From: Subtercola sp. PAMC28395
GTDB lineage: Bacteria; Actinomycetota; Actinomycetes; Actinomycetales; Microbacteriaceae
Length of the DNA: 64,000 bases
Assembly: GCF_018889995.1 (NCBI RefSeq)
Contig: NZ_CP076547.1
Coordinates: 868,001-932,000 of the forward strand
Reading direction: 5' to 3'
Shown here: positions 33,707 through 40,944 of the stretch, in pieces
How the letters are laid out: the number at the start of each line of letters is the position of its first letter
Position numbering within the stretch: position 1 is the stretch's first letter
Translations under genes and position numbers: made by a program
Notes under the pieces: model-generated
Told to the model about the DNA's origin: nothing
Database searches by the model: none
What the model saw: only the letters and a program-made list of their open reading frames with translations

Positions 33707-34324
33707 GTGCCCCTCCTCAACGAACGAGCCACCAGCGCGCTCGACCAGGCCAGCGCACAGCGCCTCACCGTTGCGCTCCAGACCGAGGCGAACGCCGCGC
33801 GGGGCCGCCGCGTCAAGGCAGCATCGGCCGACGCTCCCGCCCGCGACGCGACGACCTCGCCTGCGCCGGCTCGAACCACCGAACCGCGCCGGGCGAAAGG
33901 CACTGCCGCGCCGACGATCATGGTGGATGATCGCACTCTTCCCGTCACGCCCGAAGTGGTTGAAGCGGTTCTCGACCTCCTGCGCCGGTTCGCCGAGGGG
34001 CACGCCGTGGTTGTAGCCTCGACCGATTCGCTTCTCACCACCTCGCAGGCTGCGGAGCTGATCGGCATTTCAGCGACGTACCTGCTGCGCCTCGCCAACG
34101 ACGGCGTCATCCCGGTCGAGTACCGCGGAACTCATCGTCGTTTTGCCCTGGCCGACGCAACGGCGTACCTCGAGAAGTCGCGTGCTGCCAAGGCCGAACG
34201 CGCAGCGGCTTCACTCCCGGACGGCGATGGCACCTCAGAGGCGGGCGCGACCGCCGAGTCGAAGTTGCCAGCCGGCCAGAAGACACCCGGCGTGACGAGC
34301 AAACGCAGACGCACCGCAGGCTGA
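33707..34324 (+). CDS. Excisionase-type helix-turn-helix regulator
   Basis: About 205 residues from GTG 33707; the start is uncertain because no clear ribosome site is seen. Residues about 100-160 contain SLLTTSQAAELIGISATYLL and RLANDGVIPVEYRGTHRRFA followed by LADATAYLEKSRA, the MerR/excisionase-like domain used by PIN-system antitoxins and by recombination directionality factors. Flanking regions are Ala/Thr/Arg-rich and probably disordered. No toxin, integrase or phage gene is adjacent, so an independent regulator is the simplest reading. Confidence 0.75.
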   Translation: MPLLNERATSALDQASAQRLTVALQTEANAARGRRVKAASADAPARDATTSPAPARTTEPRRAKGTAAPTIMVDDRTLPVTPEVVEAVLDLLRRFAEGHAVVVASTDSLLTTSQAAELIGISATYLLRLANDGVIPVEYRGTHRRFALADATAYLEKSRAAKAERAAASLPDGDGTSEAGATAESKLPAGQKTPGVTSKRRRTAG

Positions 34325-34350
34325 GCCCCGGGCCCGGCTCAACCCCCTCC

Positions 34351-34430
34351 AGCCGCACCGCCGGGCGAACCGCGCGACGGTGTCGCCTCCCTCCGCACCG
34401 CCGAGCGAACCCCGCGACGGTGTTGCGTCT
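34351..34430. repeat. 40-bp tandem duplication
   Basis: CCGCACCGCCGGGCGAACCG...GACGGTGT and CCGCACCGCCGAGCGAACCC...GACGGTGT follow each other with a 40-bp period and few mismatches. It lies between the HTH gene and the SDR gene. The second copy is followed by the promoter region of the SDR gene. No coding potential seen. Confidence 0.65.
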
Positions 34431-34535
34431 CGGTCGAACGCGTGGGAAGCACTCGGGCGGCTGTGGGGTTGACACCTGTGAGGTGCCCGAAATCCCGGCA
34501 CCGCACCCTCGTCAGCGTCACCCGAAAGGAACGCC

Positions 34536-35402
34536 ATGTCAATCGTCGTCACCGGAGCCACCGGCCACCTCGGCCATCTCATCGTCGAAAGTCTGCTTGC
34601 GCGCGGTGTTGCGCCGGGCGACATCATCGCCGCCGGGCGCAACCCAGAGAAACTGGATGCCCTGCAGCCGCTCGGCGTGCGAATCGCCGTCATCGACTTC
34701 ACCAACCCGACCTCTCTTGCGGCAGCATTCGAGGGCGCAGACACACTCGTCCTGGTGTCGGGCAGCGAGGTCGGGCAGCGGATTGCCCAGCACTCCAACG
34801 CGATCGATGCGGCGAACGCCGCCGGAATCAGCCACATCGTCTACACGAGCGCCCCGCGCGCAAGCACCAGCGCGTTGATTCTCGCGCCGGAGCACAAGGC
34901 GACCGAAGAGTACCTCCGGGCATCCGGAATCGACTTCACGATTCTTCGCAACAACTGGTACAACGAGAACTACACCCGTGGCCTCGGCCAGATCGCCGAG
35001 ACGGGCGTGTACCTGGCAAGCACCAGCGACGGTCGGGTGGCGAGCGCCTCGCGTGCCGACTACGCCGAAGCCGTCGCTGCCGTCCTCACAGCAGAGAACC
35101 CCTCAGCGCATGTGAACGCCACCTACGAGCTCTCGGGTGACGTTGCCTGGAACGGTGCCGAATTCGCAGTCACACTGAGTGACGTGCTCGGCCGCGAGGT
35201 CGCGTATTCGTCGGTGACCGCCGACGACCATGCCGCAGCCCTGCGCGCCGCAGGCCTCGACGAAGCAACCATCGGCTTCGTGACCGCTCTCGATGCAAAC
35301 ATCGCAGACGGCCTTCTCGACAAGTCCTCCGACGATCTGTCGCGCCTGATCGGCCGGCCCACCACACCCGTCGGGGTCACGCTGGCAGCAGCTGCAGCCT
35401 GA
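34536..35402 (+). CDS. NAD(P)H-binding SDR/NmrA-type oxidoreductase (QorB-like)
   Basis: 288 residues. The Rossmann start is MSIVVTGATGHLGHLIVESL with IAAGRNPEKLDAL, then ADTLVLVSGSEVGQRIAQHS, HIVYTSAPRAS, LRNNWYNENYTRGL and the downstream TYELSGDVAWNGAEFA. This matches NAD(P)H:quinone oxidoreductase type 2 (QorB/YtfG) and NmrA-like atypical short-chain dehydrogenases. CCCGAAAGGAACGCC precedes the ATG, an adequate ribosome site. A hairpin terminator follows 12 bp after the stop. Confidence 0.88.
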   Translation: MSIVVTGATGHLGHLIVESLLARGVAPGDIIAAGRNPEKLDALQPLGVRIAVIDFTNPTSLAAAFEGADTLVLVSGSEVGQRIAQHSNAIDAANAAGISHIVYTSAPRASTSALILAPEHKATEEYLRASGIDFTILRNNWYNENYTRGLGQIAETGVYLASTSDGRVASASRADYAEAVAAVLTAENPSAHVNATYELSGDVAWNGAEFAVTLSDVLGREVAYSSVTADDHAAALRAAGLDEATIGFVTALDANIADGLLDKSSDDLSRLIGRPTTPVGVTLAAAAA

Positions 35403-35414
35403 CCTGAAGGCCCA

Positions 35415-35455
35415 GTGTGAGCGTCGGAACCCCGAACCCGGGCTGACGCTCACAC
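35415..35455 (+). terminator. Stem-loop after the QorB-like gene
   Basis: GTGTGAGCGTC (35415-35425) pairs perfectly with GACGCTCACAC (35445-35455), 11 bp, starting 12 bp after the stop codon. The downstream sequence is C-rich, not U-rich, so termination strength is uncertain. Confidence 0.65.
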
Positions 35456-35570
35456 CGCCCTCTCCCTAGACTGAAACCACAGACCGGAACCACACGCTGG
35501 AACCACCCCAGACCCCATCACCGCGTGCGCCTTCGGCCCCCCAACCCGCACCCCACAGACAGGTCACGCA

Positions 35571-36356
35571 ATGACGCGTCGCGACCCGACCCACGCTCTC
35601 TCCTTCGGCAGAGCCGTCGGCGACTACGATCGTGGCCGCCCACGCTACCCCGATGCCGCTGTCGACTGGGTGCTGGCCCAGACTCTCGGCAGGCTCGGGC
35701 CCGCTCACGCGGCCGCCGGCCCCCTCGATGCGCTCGATATCGGCGCCGGGACCGGAAAATTCACAGCCTCTCTCCTCGAGAGGGGCCTCAACGTCACTGC
35801 GGTGGAGCCCGACCCCGTGATGCGCAGCCGGCTCATTGAGACATTCGGCAGTCGCTATGGCACGGCACTGACCGACGTCGAAGGCACCGCGGAGGCCCTT
35901 CCGGTTCCTGCGGCGAGCGCCGACCTCATCACCTTCGCCCAGTCCTGGCACTGGGTCGATGGCACCCGGGCATCGGCCGAGGCCGCCCGCGTGCTGCGGC
36001 CCGGCGGCACCCTCGCCCTGGTCTGGAACATCCGTGACGATTCCGCCGAGTGGGTGGCTGAGCTCGGCGCAATTATGGGCACCTCGTCGGCCGAGCGCTT
36101 CGACAGCATCAGCCCACCGGTCGGGGCCCCGCTGCACACCTACGCCCACGCAGACTTCTACTGGGACAACACCATCACCCGCGAATCGCTCCTGGCCATG
36201 GTGACGTCGCGCAGCTACGTGATCGCCCTGCAACCCGACGCGCGCGCCGAGATGCTCCGGATGATCGAACTCCTGCTCGACGAACACCCCCACCTGGCCG
36301 GCCGCACCTCATACCTGCTGCCGTACGTGACGCGGGTGACCCTGGTGGCTAGCTGA
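35571..36356 (+). CDS. Class I SAM-dependent methyltransferase
   Basis: 261 residues. Motif I is LDALDIGAGTGKFTASLLERG, acidic motif II AVEPDPVMRSRL, then GTAEALPVPAASADLITFAQ, SWHWVDGTRASAEAARVLRP and GGTLALVWNIRDD, the usual order of the UbiE/Methyltransf_11 type. The N-terminal SFGRAVGDYDRGRPRYPD is common in this subgroup. Substrate unknown. The 3' end overlaps the convergent YtxH-like gene by 8 bp. Confidence 0.88.
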   Translation: MTRRDPTHALSFGRAVGDYDRGRPRYPDAAVDWVLAQTLGRLGPAHAAAGPLDALDIGAGTGKFTASLLERGLNVTAVEPDPVMRSRLIETFGSRYGTALTDVEGTAEALPVPAASADLITFAQSWHWVDGTRASAEAARVLRPGGTLALVWNIRDDSAEWVAELGAIMGTSSAERFDSISPPVGAPLHTYAHADFYWDNTITRESLLAMVTSRSYVIALQPDARAEMLRMIELLLDEHPHLAGRTSYLLPYVTRVTLVAS

Positions 36357-36600
36357 AACGCTTCTTCGCCTGCTTCGACGCCTTCTTTGCAGCCTTCTCG
36401 GCGGCCTTCGTGGCGTCGGCGGTGGCCTGCTTGGCTGCCTTCACAGCACGCACACGGGCCTTCTTCACCTGGGGGTCATTCCAGAAGCTGGTGGCCGTTG
36501 CAGCGATCTCCTTGTAACGGGTCTTACCTGCCTTGGCACCGAGAACATACGCCGCGAAACCCAGTGACGCGATGAACAGGAAGCACAGTACTTTTTTCAA
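36349..36600 (-). CDS. YtxH-like small membrane protein with Lys/Ala-rich tail
   Basis: 83 residues from TTG 36600, chosen because GGAG lies 6 bases upstream and the product begins (M)KKVLCFLFIASLGFAAYVLG, as in YtxH-like proteins; GTG 36612 is an alternative. After one membrane helix come AKAGKTRYKEIAATATSFW and a strongly basic Ala/Lys tail (KAAEKAAKKASKQAKKRFS), which could bind nucleic acid or polyanions. Function unknown. Confidence 0.7.
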   Translation of the reverse strand: MKKVLCFLFIASLGFAAYVLGAKAGKTRYKEIAATATSFWNDPQVKKARVRAVKAAKQATADATKAAEKAAKKASKQAKKRFS

Positions 36601-36688
36601 CGATCTCTCCACATCTGACGAAGCCGACTCTTCACTACTATCATGGCCGCTTGCATGGATGCCCGGTGGGGCCTTGACGGCGAACGAC

Positions 36689-37198
36689 TCAGGCACCACC
36701 GGCGAGTTCCGCCAAAAAGCGCCCCTCGGGATCGAGGCGGCCGAGCATCAGCGTCATGATGCGATCAAGACTGGCCACGTCCTCCTGGCCCAGGGGAGCG
36801 ATCGCATTGTGAAGCACCGTGGCGACGTGACCCGGAGCAGTGGCGACGACCTTCTGCCACCCCTCCTCGGTCAGCACCGCGTTGGTGGCGCGCCTGTCTT
36901 CGGCGCAGGGAGTGCGAGCAACGAACCCTCGCTTCTCGAGCCGCGAGACGACGTGCGAGAGTCTCGGCAGAGTGGCGTTGGTCGCTGAAGCAAGCGCGGT
37001 CATACGCAGGGTCCGATCGGGTGCCTCTGACAACATCGCGAGAGTGAAGTACTCGAAATGTGTCAGGTCTGCATCGCGCTGCAATTGCGTGTCGAGCACG
37101 CCGGGCAGCAGTTCGACGACCGCGATGAACTTCACCCAGGCCTGCAGCTCGTCGGCTGTCAGCCAACGCCGTCCAGGAGTCGATTCGGTTTCACCCAT
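36689..37198 (-). CDS. MarR family transcriptional regulator
   Basis: 169 residues. LQAWVKFIAVVELLPGVLDT and LTHFEYFTLAMLSEAPDRTL lead into the winged helix RMTALASATNATLPRLSHVV, SRLEKRGFVARTPCAEDRRA and TNAVLTEEGWQKVVATAPGH. Typical MarR of actinobacteria. The promoter region upstream (37220-37262) contains two TTGNNGCAACAA boxes, so it very probably represses itself and perhaps the divergent nucleoside deaminase. Confidence 0.88.
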   Translation of the reverse strand: MGETESTPGRRWLTADELQAWVKFIAVVELLPGVLDTQLQRDADLTHFEYFTLAMLSEAPDRTLRMTALASATNATLPRLSHVVSRLEKRGFVARTPCAEDRRATNAVLTEEGWQKVVATAPGHVATVLHNAIAPLGQEDVASLDRIMTLMLGRLDPEGRFLAELAGGA

Positions 37199-37219
37199 GG
37201 CCCCATTCTAGACCGTTAC

Positions 37220-37262
37220 TTGATGCAACAACTGTTCGAAACTGCGTCAGTTGTAGCAACAA
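37220..37262. promoter_or_regulatory. Two MarR-type operator boxes
   Basis: TTGATGCAACAA (37220-37231) and TTGTAGCAACAA (37251-37262) are each one mismatch from the palindrome TTGTTGCAACAA. Their centres are 31 bp apart, about three helical turns. They start 22 bp upstream of the MarR ATG and lie on the side of the divergent deaminase gene. Confidence 0.75.
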
Positions 37263-37383
37263 GTCTGTTCGTCCTGTGGGCACGGCCGGAGCTGCGCCGG
37301 GCCCGCATCAGTTCGCTGGTCGACATGGCTACGCTGGGTGAACGACCGATCATCCACCGTCTCACGATTGGGAATCCACCGCC

Positions 37384-37893
37384 ATGACCGCTTCTCTACC
37401 GCCTCGTGTACCGTCAGCACTCAGCCAGGTCGATCTCGACCGCCTGCGTGATGCGATCGAGGTGTCGAAGCGCTCGGTTCGAAGTGGCAACCATCCGTTC
37501 GGGGCCGTTCTGGTCGATGCATCCGGTGCCGTCGTACTCGAAGCAGAGAACACGGTCGTGACCGGCAACGACTGCACGGGCCACGCCGAGACCAATCTGG
37601 TTCGCGCTGCCTGGAAGGCGTTCGGCCCCGACGCTCTCGGTTCGTACTCGCTGTACACGAGCTGCGAGCCGTGCGCAATGTGCTCCGGCGCCATCTACTG
37701 GTCGGGAATCAACCGCATGGTCTACGCCATGTCAGAAGCCGAACTGGGCGAACTCACCGGCGACCACGCCGAGAACCCCACGATGTCACTGACCAGCGAG
37801 ATCGTGTTGAACAGTGGCCAGCGGCGCATCACTGTGCTCGGCCCGGCTCTCAGCGACGAAGCGCGCGTGGCCCATGACGGCTTCTGGGCCTGA
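37384..37893 (+). CDS. Nucleoside/guanine deaminase family protein (zinc-dependent)
   Basis: 169 residues. The cytidine-deaminase-like zinc site is clear: GHAETNLVRAAWKA (His, Glu) and TSCEPCAMCSGAIYWSGINR (Cys pair). HPFGAVLVDASGAVVLEAEN and AMSEAELGELTGDHAENPTM fit the guanine-deaminase/nucleoside-deaminase subgroup rather than tRNA adenosine deaminase TadA. It would deaminate a purine or pyrimidine base in the cytoplasm. TACGCT at 37331 is a possible -10. Divergent from MarR. Confidence 0.85.
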   Translation: MTASLPPRVPSALSQVDLDRLRDAIEVSKRSVRSGNHPFGAVLVDASGAVVLEAENTVVTGNDCTGHAETNLVRAAWKAFGPDALGSYSLYTSCEPCAMCSGAIYWSGINRMVYAMSEAELGELTGDHAENPTMSLTSEIVLNSGQRRITVLGPALSDEARVAHDGFWA

Positions 37894-37994
37894 CGGCGAG
37901 CTGGCCATGATGCGTCGTCGTTCACAGCTCGACGTCGATTCGATCATGTGAAGCCGTCCCAGAGCCGACCGATGATCCAGCGGGGCGGAGCCTG

Positions 37995-38276
37995 ATGGAC
38001 CCCACTCGCCGCCTGATGTTCTGGTTGAAGATCCCCTATGCGGCCGACGCGGCGCTGGTTGTCATCGGCATTGCCCTGATCTCAGGCGGGCAGTCCGTCG
38101 GCTGGTGGGTGCTGGTGTTCGCTGCAGTGCGGGCCGTTGTCGGCACCATTGCCCTTGTCTGGATCGCACCCCGGATGATCGCCCGACGACGACCAGAGAC
38201 CGCCCCGCTCACGAGCCCACGCGGCTCCGAGTCGCCTGACGACCGAGAGGGAGAAACTCCGTCTCGTCCGGTCTGA
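37995..38276 (+). CDS. Small two-pass membrane protein, unknown
   Basis: 93 residues. Two membrane helices (YAADAALVVIGIALISGG near 15-32 and WWVLVFAAVRAVVGTIALVW near 37-56) are followed by a basic IAPRMIARRRPE and a charged, Ser/Pro-rich tail. No family recognised. The gap before it (37894-37994) shows no feature. Confidence 0.6.
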   Translation: MDPTRRLMFWLKIPYAADAALVVIGIALISGGQSVGWWVLVFAAVRAVVGTIALVWIAPRMIARRRPETAPLTSPRGSESPDDREGETPSRPV

Positions 38277-38322
38277 ACCAGCTCAGTTTCGATCAGCGCA
38301 GTTCTGATCGGCAGAGTCTGGG

Positions 38323-38499
38323 CTAGTCGAGCCCCTCGACGTCGACAGCGGCGTGCGACTCGTGATCGACGGCTGAGCGCAGCAGGTACGACGGTGTCGG
38401 CTCGTTCTCAAAGCCCTCCACGGCGCCAGAGACGACGAACGGCGGGCGCGAAGCCGACAGCTCAGAAGCTGCGTTGTGTGGGGTGGGGTTGTTCAGCAT
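38323..38499 (-). CDS. Small acidic hypothetical protein
   Basis: 58 residues beginning MLNNPTPHNAASELSASRP and ending HAAVDVEGLD. AGGA lies 7 bases upstream of the ATG, and the gene starts 9 bp after the stop of the PLDc_N gene on the same strand, as expected for a two-gene operon. Codon third positions are GC-rich. No membrane segment; composition suggests a disordered peptide. I do not recognise a family. Confidence 0.5.
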   Translation of the reverse strand: MLNNPTPHNAASELSASRPPFVVSGAVEGFENEPTPSYLLRSAVDHESHAAVDVEGLD

Positions 38500-38508
38500 G
38501 CAGAAATC

Positions 38509-38697
38509 CTAGCGGCCGACGCGGCCTCGGCCGAAAATCAGCCAGAGAATCGTGCCGACCACGCTCAGGAAGAAGGCCACCAGGATCCAGACGAACTTGC
38601 CCAGAGCACCATGGTTCGGGTTTCGGACGATCGACACGATCGTCGCGACGAAGATGATCAGATACAGAATGCTGAGAAGAAAGCTGATCGGTTCCAT
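38509..38697 (-). CDS. PLDc_N domain small membrane protein
   Basis: 62 residues from ATG 38697 (MEPISFLLSILYLIIFVATI). Two membrane helices with the connecting IVRNPNHGALGKFVWILVAF and GTILWLIFGRGR match the phospholipase-D-nuclease N-terminal (PLDc_N) family: the W-G-x-P-like loop followed by a GR-rich end. Such short proteins are common in actinobacteria, function unknown. Confidence 0.75.
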   Translation of the reverse strand: MEPISFLLSILYLIIFVATIVSIVRNPNHGALGKFVWILVAFFLSVVGTILWLIFGRGRVGR

Positions 38698-38877
38698 GAA
38701 AGTGTCCTCTGTCGTGGCGCGCGCGGATCGGTCGAATGACAGCATAGTGGCCAACGCAGACGCGCCTCAGGGTCACTCCGCGCACACTCCGCAGCCTTCC
38801 CCGCACACTCCACCGTGCACAGGCTCTAGTCTTAACGCAGCGCTGAGCGAAAAGCGACGAACGAGGAGTCAGAGTTC

Positions 38878-39255
38878 ATGTCAGACAACATCATCGACAG
38901 GTCCCCCGGAAAGGCGCTTCCGCGCCCGATCGCCGTCTTCACGGCGTTCCTGATGTGGGCCGTCGCCATCGTGCTCTGGAGCATCTCGCCTCTCGTGACC
39001 GACTCGGCGGCCAACAACTTCGTCATCGACACGGCGCTGGTTCTCGCGTCCGTCGGCTTCTCGATGCTCTTCATCGACTGGGTGCGCACGGCAGTGAGGG
39101 CACTCGTCTTCGGCGTCATCGCCATCGCGCTCTTCGCGATCGTCGACCTGAATGGGATTCTCGTCTTCACCTACACGCTGCGGATGATCGTCCCGCTGTT
39201 TGCGCTCTACACCCCGGTCAACCGCATCTCCTCGAACTTCCGCATCTTCGCGTAG
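38878..39255 (+). CDS. Four-pass membrane protein, unknown
   Basis: 125 residues. Four hydrophobic segments are visible: PIAVFTAFLMWAVAIVLWSI, FVIDTALVLASVGFSMLFID, ALVFGVIAIALFAIVDLNGI and VFTYTLRMIVPLFALY. The N-terminus is polar. CGAACGAGGAG before the ATG is a good ribosome site. No family recognised. A strong terminator follows. Confidence 0.65.
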   Translation: MSDNIIDRSPGKALPRPIAVFTAFLMWAVAIVLWSISPLVTDSAANNFVIDTALVLASVGFSMLFIDWVRTAVRALVFGVIAIALFAIVDLNGILVFTYTLRMIVPLFALYTPVNRISSNFRIFA

Positions 39256-39282
39256 ACACGAGCCTCCCACACCGGACCGAAA

Positions 39283-39326
39283 CAGAAGAGCCCGGTGGTT
39301 CCACGTGGAACGGCCGGGCTCTTCTG
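39283..39326. terminator. Bidirectional terminator with internal GTTCCACGTGGAAC palindrome
   Basis: CAGAAGAGCCCGG (39283-39295) pairs with CCGGGCTCTTCTG (39314-39326), 13 bp. The loop itself is the 14-bp palindrome GTTCCACGTGGAAC (39298-39311). It lies between convergent genes ending at 39255 and 39345. On the + strand the stem is followed by TATTCC; the loop palindrome also fits the parS core GTTNCACGTGNAAC. Confidence 0.75.
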
Positions 39327-39344
39327 TATTCCTCGATGTGCCTT

Positions 39345-40760
39345 CTAGACGTCGGCCGTCTCGAGGTTGTGCTTGCGGGCATCTTCAGCGTCGATCGCCC
39401 GAAGTGAAGCGCCCTTGGTTTCGCGCAGCGTGAGAACCGTGATGCCCGTGATGATGCAGGCGATCACGATGTAGATCGCCACCGGCACCCACGAGTGGTA
39501 CTGCTGGAGCAGTGCCGTCGCGATGATCGGAGCCAGCGAACCGGCAAGGATCGACGTCAGCTGGTAGCCGAGCGAGACGCCGGAGTAACGCATGCGGGTC
39601 GGGAACATCTCGGCCATGATCGCCGGCTGGCCGGCGTACATCAGGGCGTGGAAGCAGAGCCCGATCGTCACCGCGAAGACGATGATCGCCGGGTTCTGGG
39701 TGTCGAACATGGGGAACGCGAAGAACGCCCAGGTGGCTCCGAGCACGGCACCGGCGAAGTACACCGGCTTACGACCGATGCGGTCAGCCAGACGCCCGAT
39801 CTGAGGGATCACGGCGAAGTGCACGGCATGGGCGATGAGCAGGGCGAGCAGCAACTGGCTCGTGTTGTACTTGTGCACGGCCACGAGGTAGACGATCGTG
39901 AAGCTCACGATGATGTAGTACAGGATGTTCTCCGCAAAACGCAGCCCCATGGCCTGCAGCACGCCCTTCGGGTACTTGCGCACTACCTCCTTGACACCGT
40001 AGCTGGCCGTCTTCTCCGCCTCAGCCTGGGCACGTGCCTCGAGAAAGATCGGGGCCTCGGTGACGTGCGTACGAATGTAGTACCCGACGAACACGATCAC
40101 CGCCGAGAGCCAGAACGCAACGCGCCAACCCCAGCTGAGGAACTGGTCGCCGGGCAGGATCCACGACATGATCAGCAGCACCAGGGTAGCCAACAGGTTT
40201 CCCACCGGAACAGCGGCCTGCGGCCAACTCGACCAGAACGCGCGCGACTTGTCAGGGCTATGCTCTGCGACAAGCAGTACGGCACCTCCCCATTCCCCGC
40301 CGATCGCGAAGCCCTGCACGAACCGCAGCACGACGAGCATGGCCGGCGCCCAGTACCCGACGTTGTTGAAGCCGGGAAGGCAGCCCATCAGGAAGGTCGA
40401 GACACCGATCAGGATGATCGTCGCCTGCAGGGTCTGCTTGCGGCCGAGCTTGTCGCCGATCTGGCCGAACACGATCCCGCCGAGTGGGCGGGCGATGAAC
40501 CCGACTGCGTAAGTGATGAATGCCGCGATGATGCCGTCGAGTGGGGTGTTCGCATTCGGAAAGAAGAACTTTCCGAATACCAGACTGGCCGCTGTGGCGT
40601 ACAGGAAGAACTCGTACCATTCGACGACGGTGCCCACCATCGAAGCGGCGACGATCTTCTTGAGGCCCGCCACGGCGGTCGGAGTGGGCTTGCCGGGGCC
40701 GCTTGCGTCCTGGGAGTACGGGTCTGGGCTGGAAGTGTTGATGCGGGAGTCAGCGCTCAC
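39345..40760 (-). CDS. MFS transporter, metabolite:H+ symporter (MHS) family
   Basis: 471 residues from GTG 40760, with AAGGAG upstream. Twelve membrane segments. MHS features: VGTVVEWYEFFLYATAASLV near the first helix, FGQIGDKLGRKQTLQATIIL (MFS motif A), FVQGFAIGGEWGGAVLLVAE and RADRIGRKPVYFAGAVLG-like LADRIGRKPVYFAGAV. This family includes ShiA, KgtP, ProP and citrate carriers, so a small organic acid or osmolyte is the likely substrate. No catabolic genes adjoin to say which. Confidence 0.88.
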   Translation of the reverse strand: MSADSRINTSSPDPYSQDASGPGKPTPTAVAGLKKIVAASMVGTVVEWYEFFLYATAASLVFGKFFFPNANTPLDGIIAAFITYAVGFIARPLGGIVFGQIGDKLGRKQTLQATIILIGVSTFLMGCLPGFNNVGYWAPAMLVVLRFVQGFAIGGEWGGAVLLVAEHSPDKSRAFWSSWPQAAVPVGNLLATLVLLIMSWILPGDQFLSWGWRVAFWLSAVIVFVGYYIRTHVTEAPIFLEARAQAEAEKTASYGVKEVVRKYPKGVLQAMGLRFAENILYYIIVSFTIVYLVAVHKYNTSQLLLALLIAHAVHFAVIPQIGRLADRIGRKPVYFAGAVLGATWAFFAFPMFDTQNPAIIVFAVTIGLCFHALMYAGQPAIMAEMFPTRMRYSGVSLGYQLTSILAGSLAPIIATALLQQYHSWVPVAIYIVIACIITGITVLTLRETKGASLRAIDAEDARKHNLETADV

Positions 40761-40944
40761 GATTGAGTCTCCTTCTGTGTCGTCAGTGACACCTGGTTTG
40801 TGAAGCCAGCGGTGCGTCGTGCCGCACATTGCGGCTGCACTGAGTATTCGCGCACATCAAAGGCATCGCAATGCCCGATTGCGCACACTTCGTCTGCAGA
40901 GTTGCAGATTGCGAGGAGAATTCACATCGACAACACGTGCACCT

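Noticed and set aside
33622..34110. Extension of the pentapeptide protein to 386 residues
   Set aside because: Covers the divergent HTH gene and reads Ser/Arg-rich noise; pentapeptide region starts only after ATG 33621.
34026..34160. Toxin-antitoxin or prophage module suggested by the excisionase-like HTH
   Set aside because: No PIN, RelE or integrase gene, attachment repeats or base-composition change nearby.
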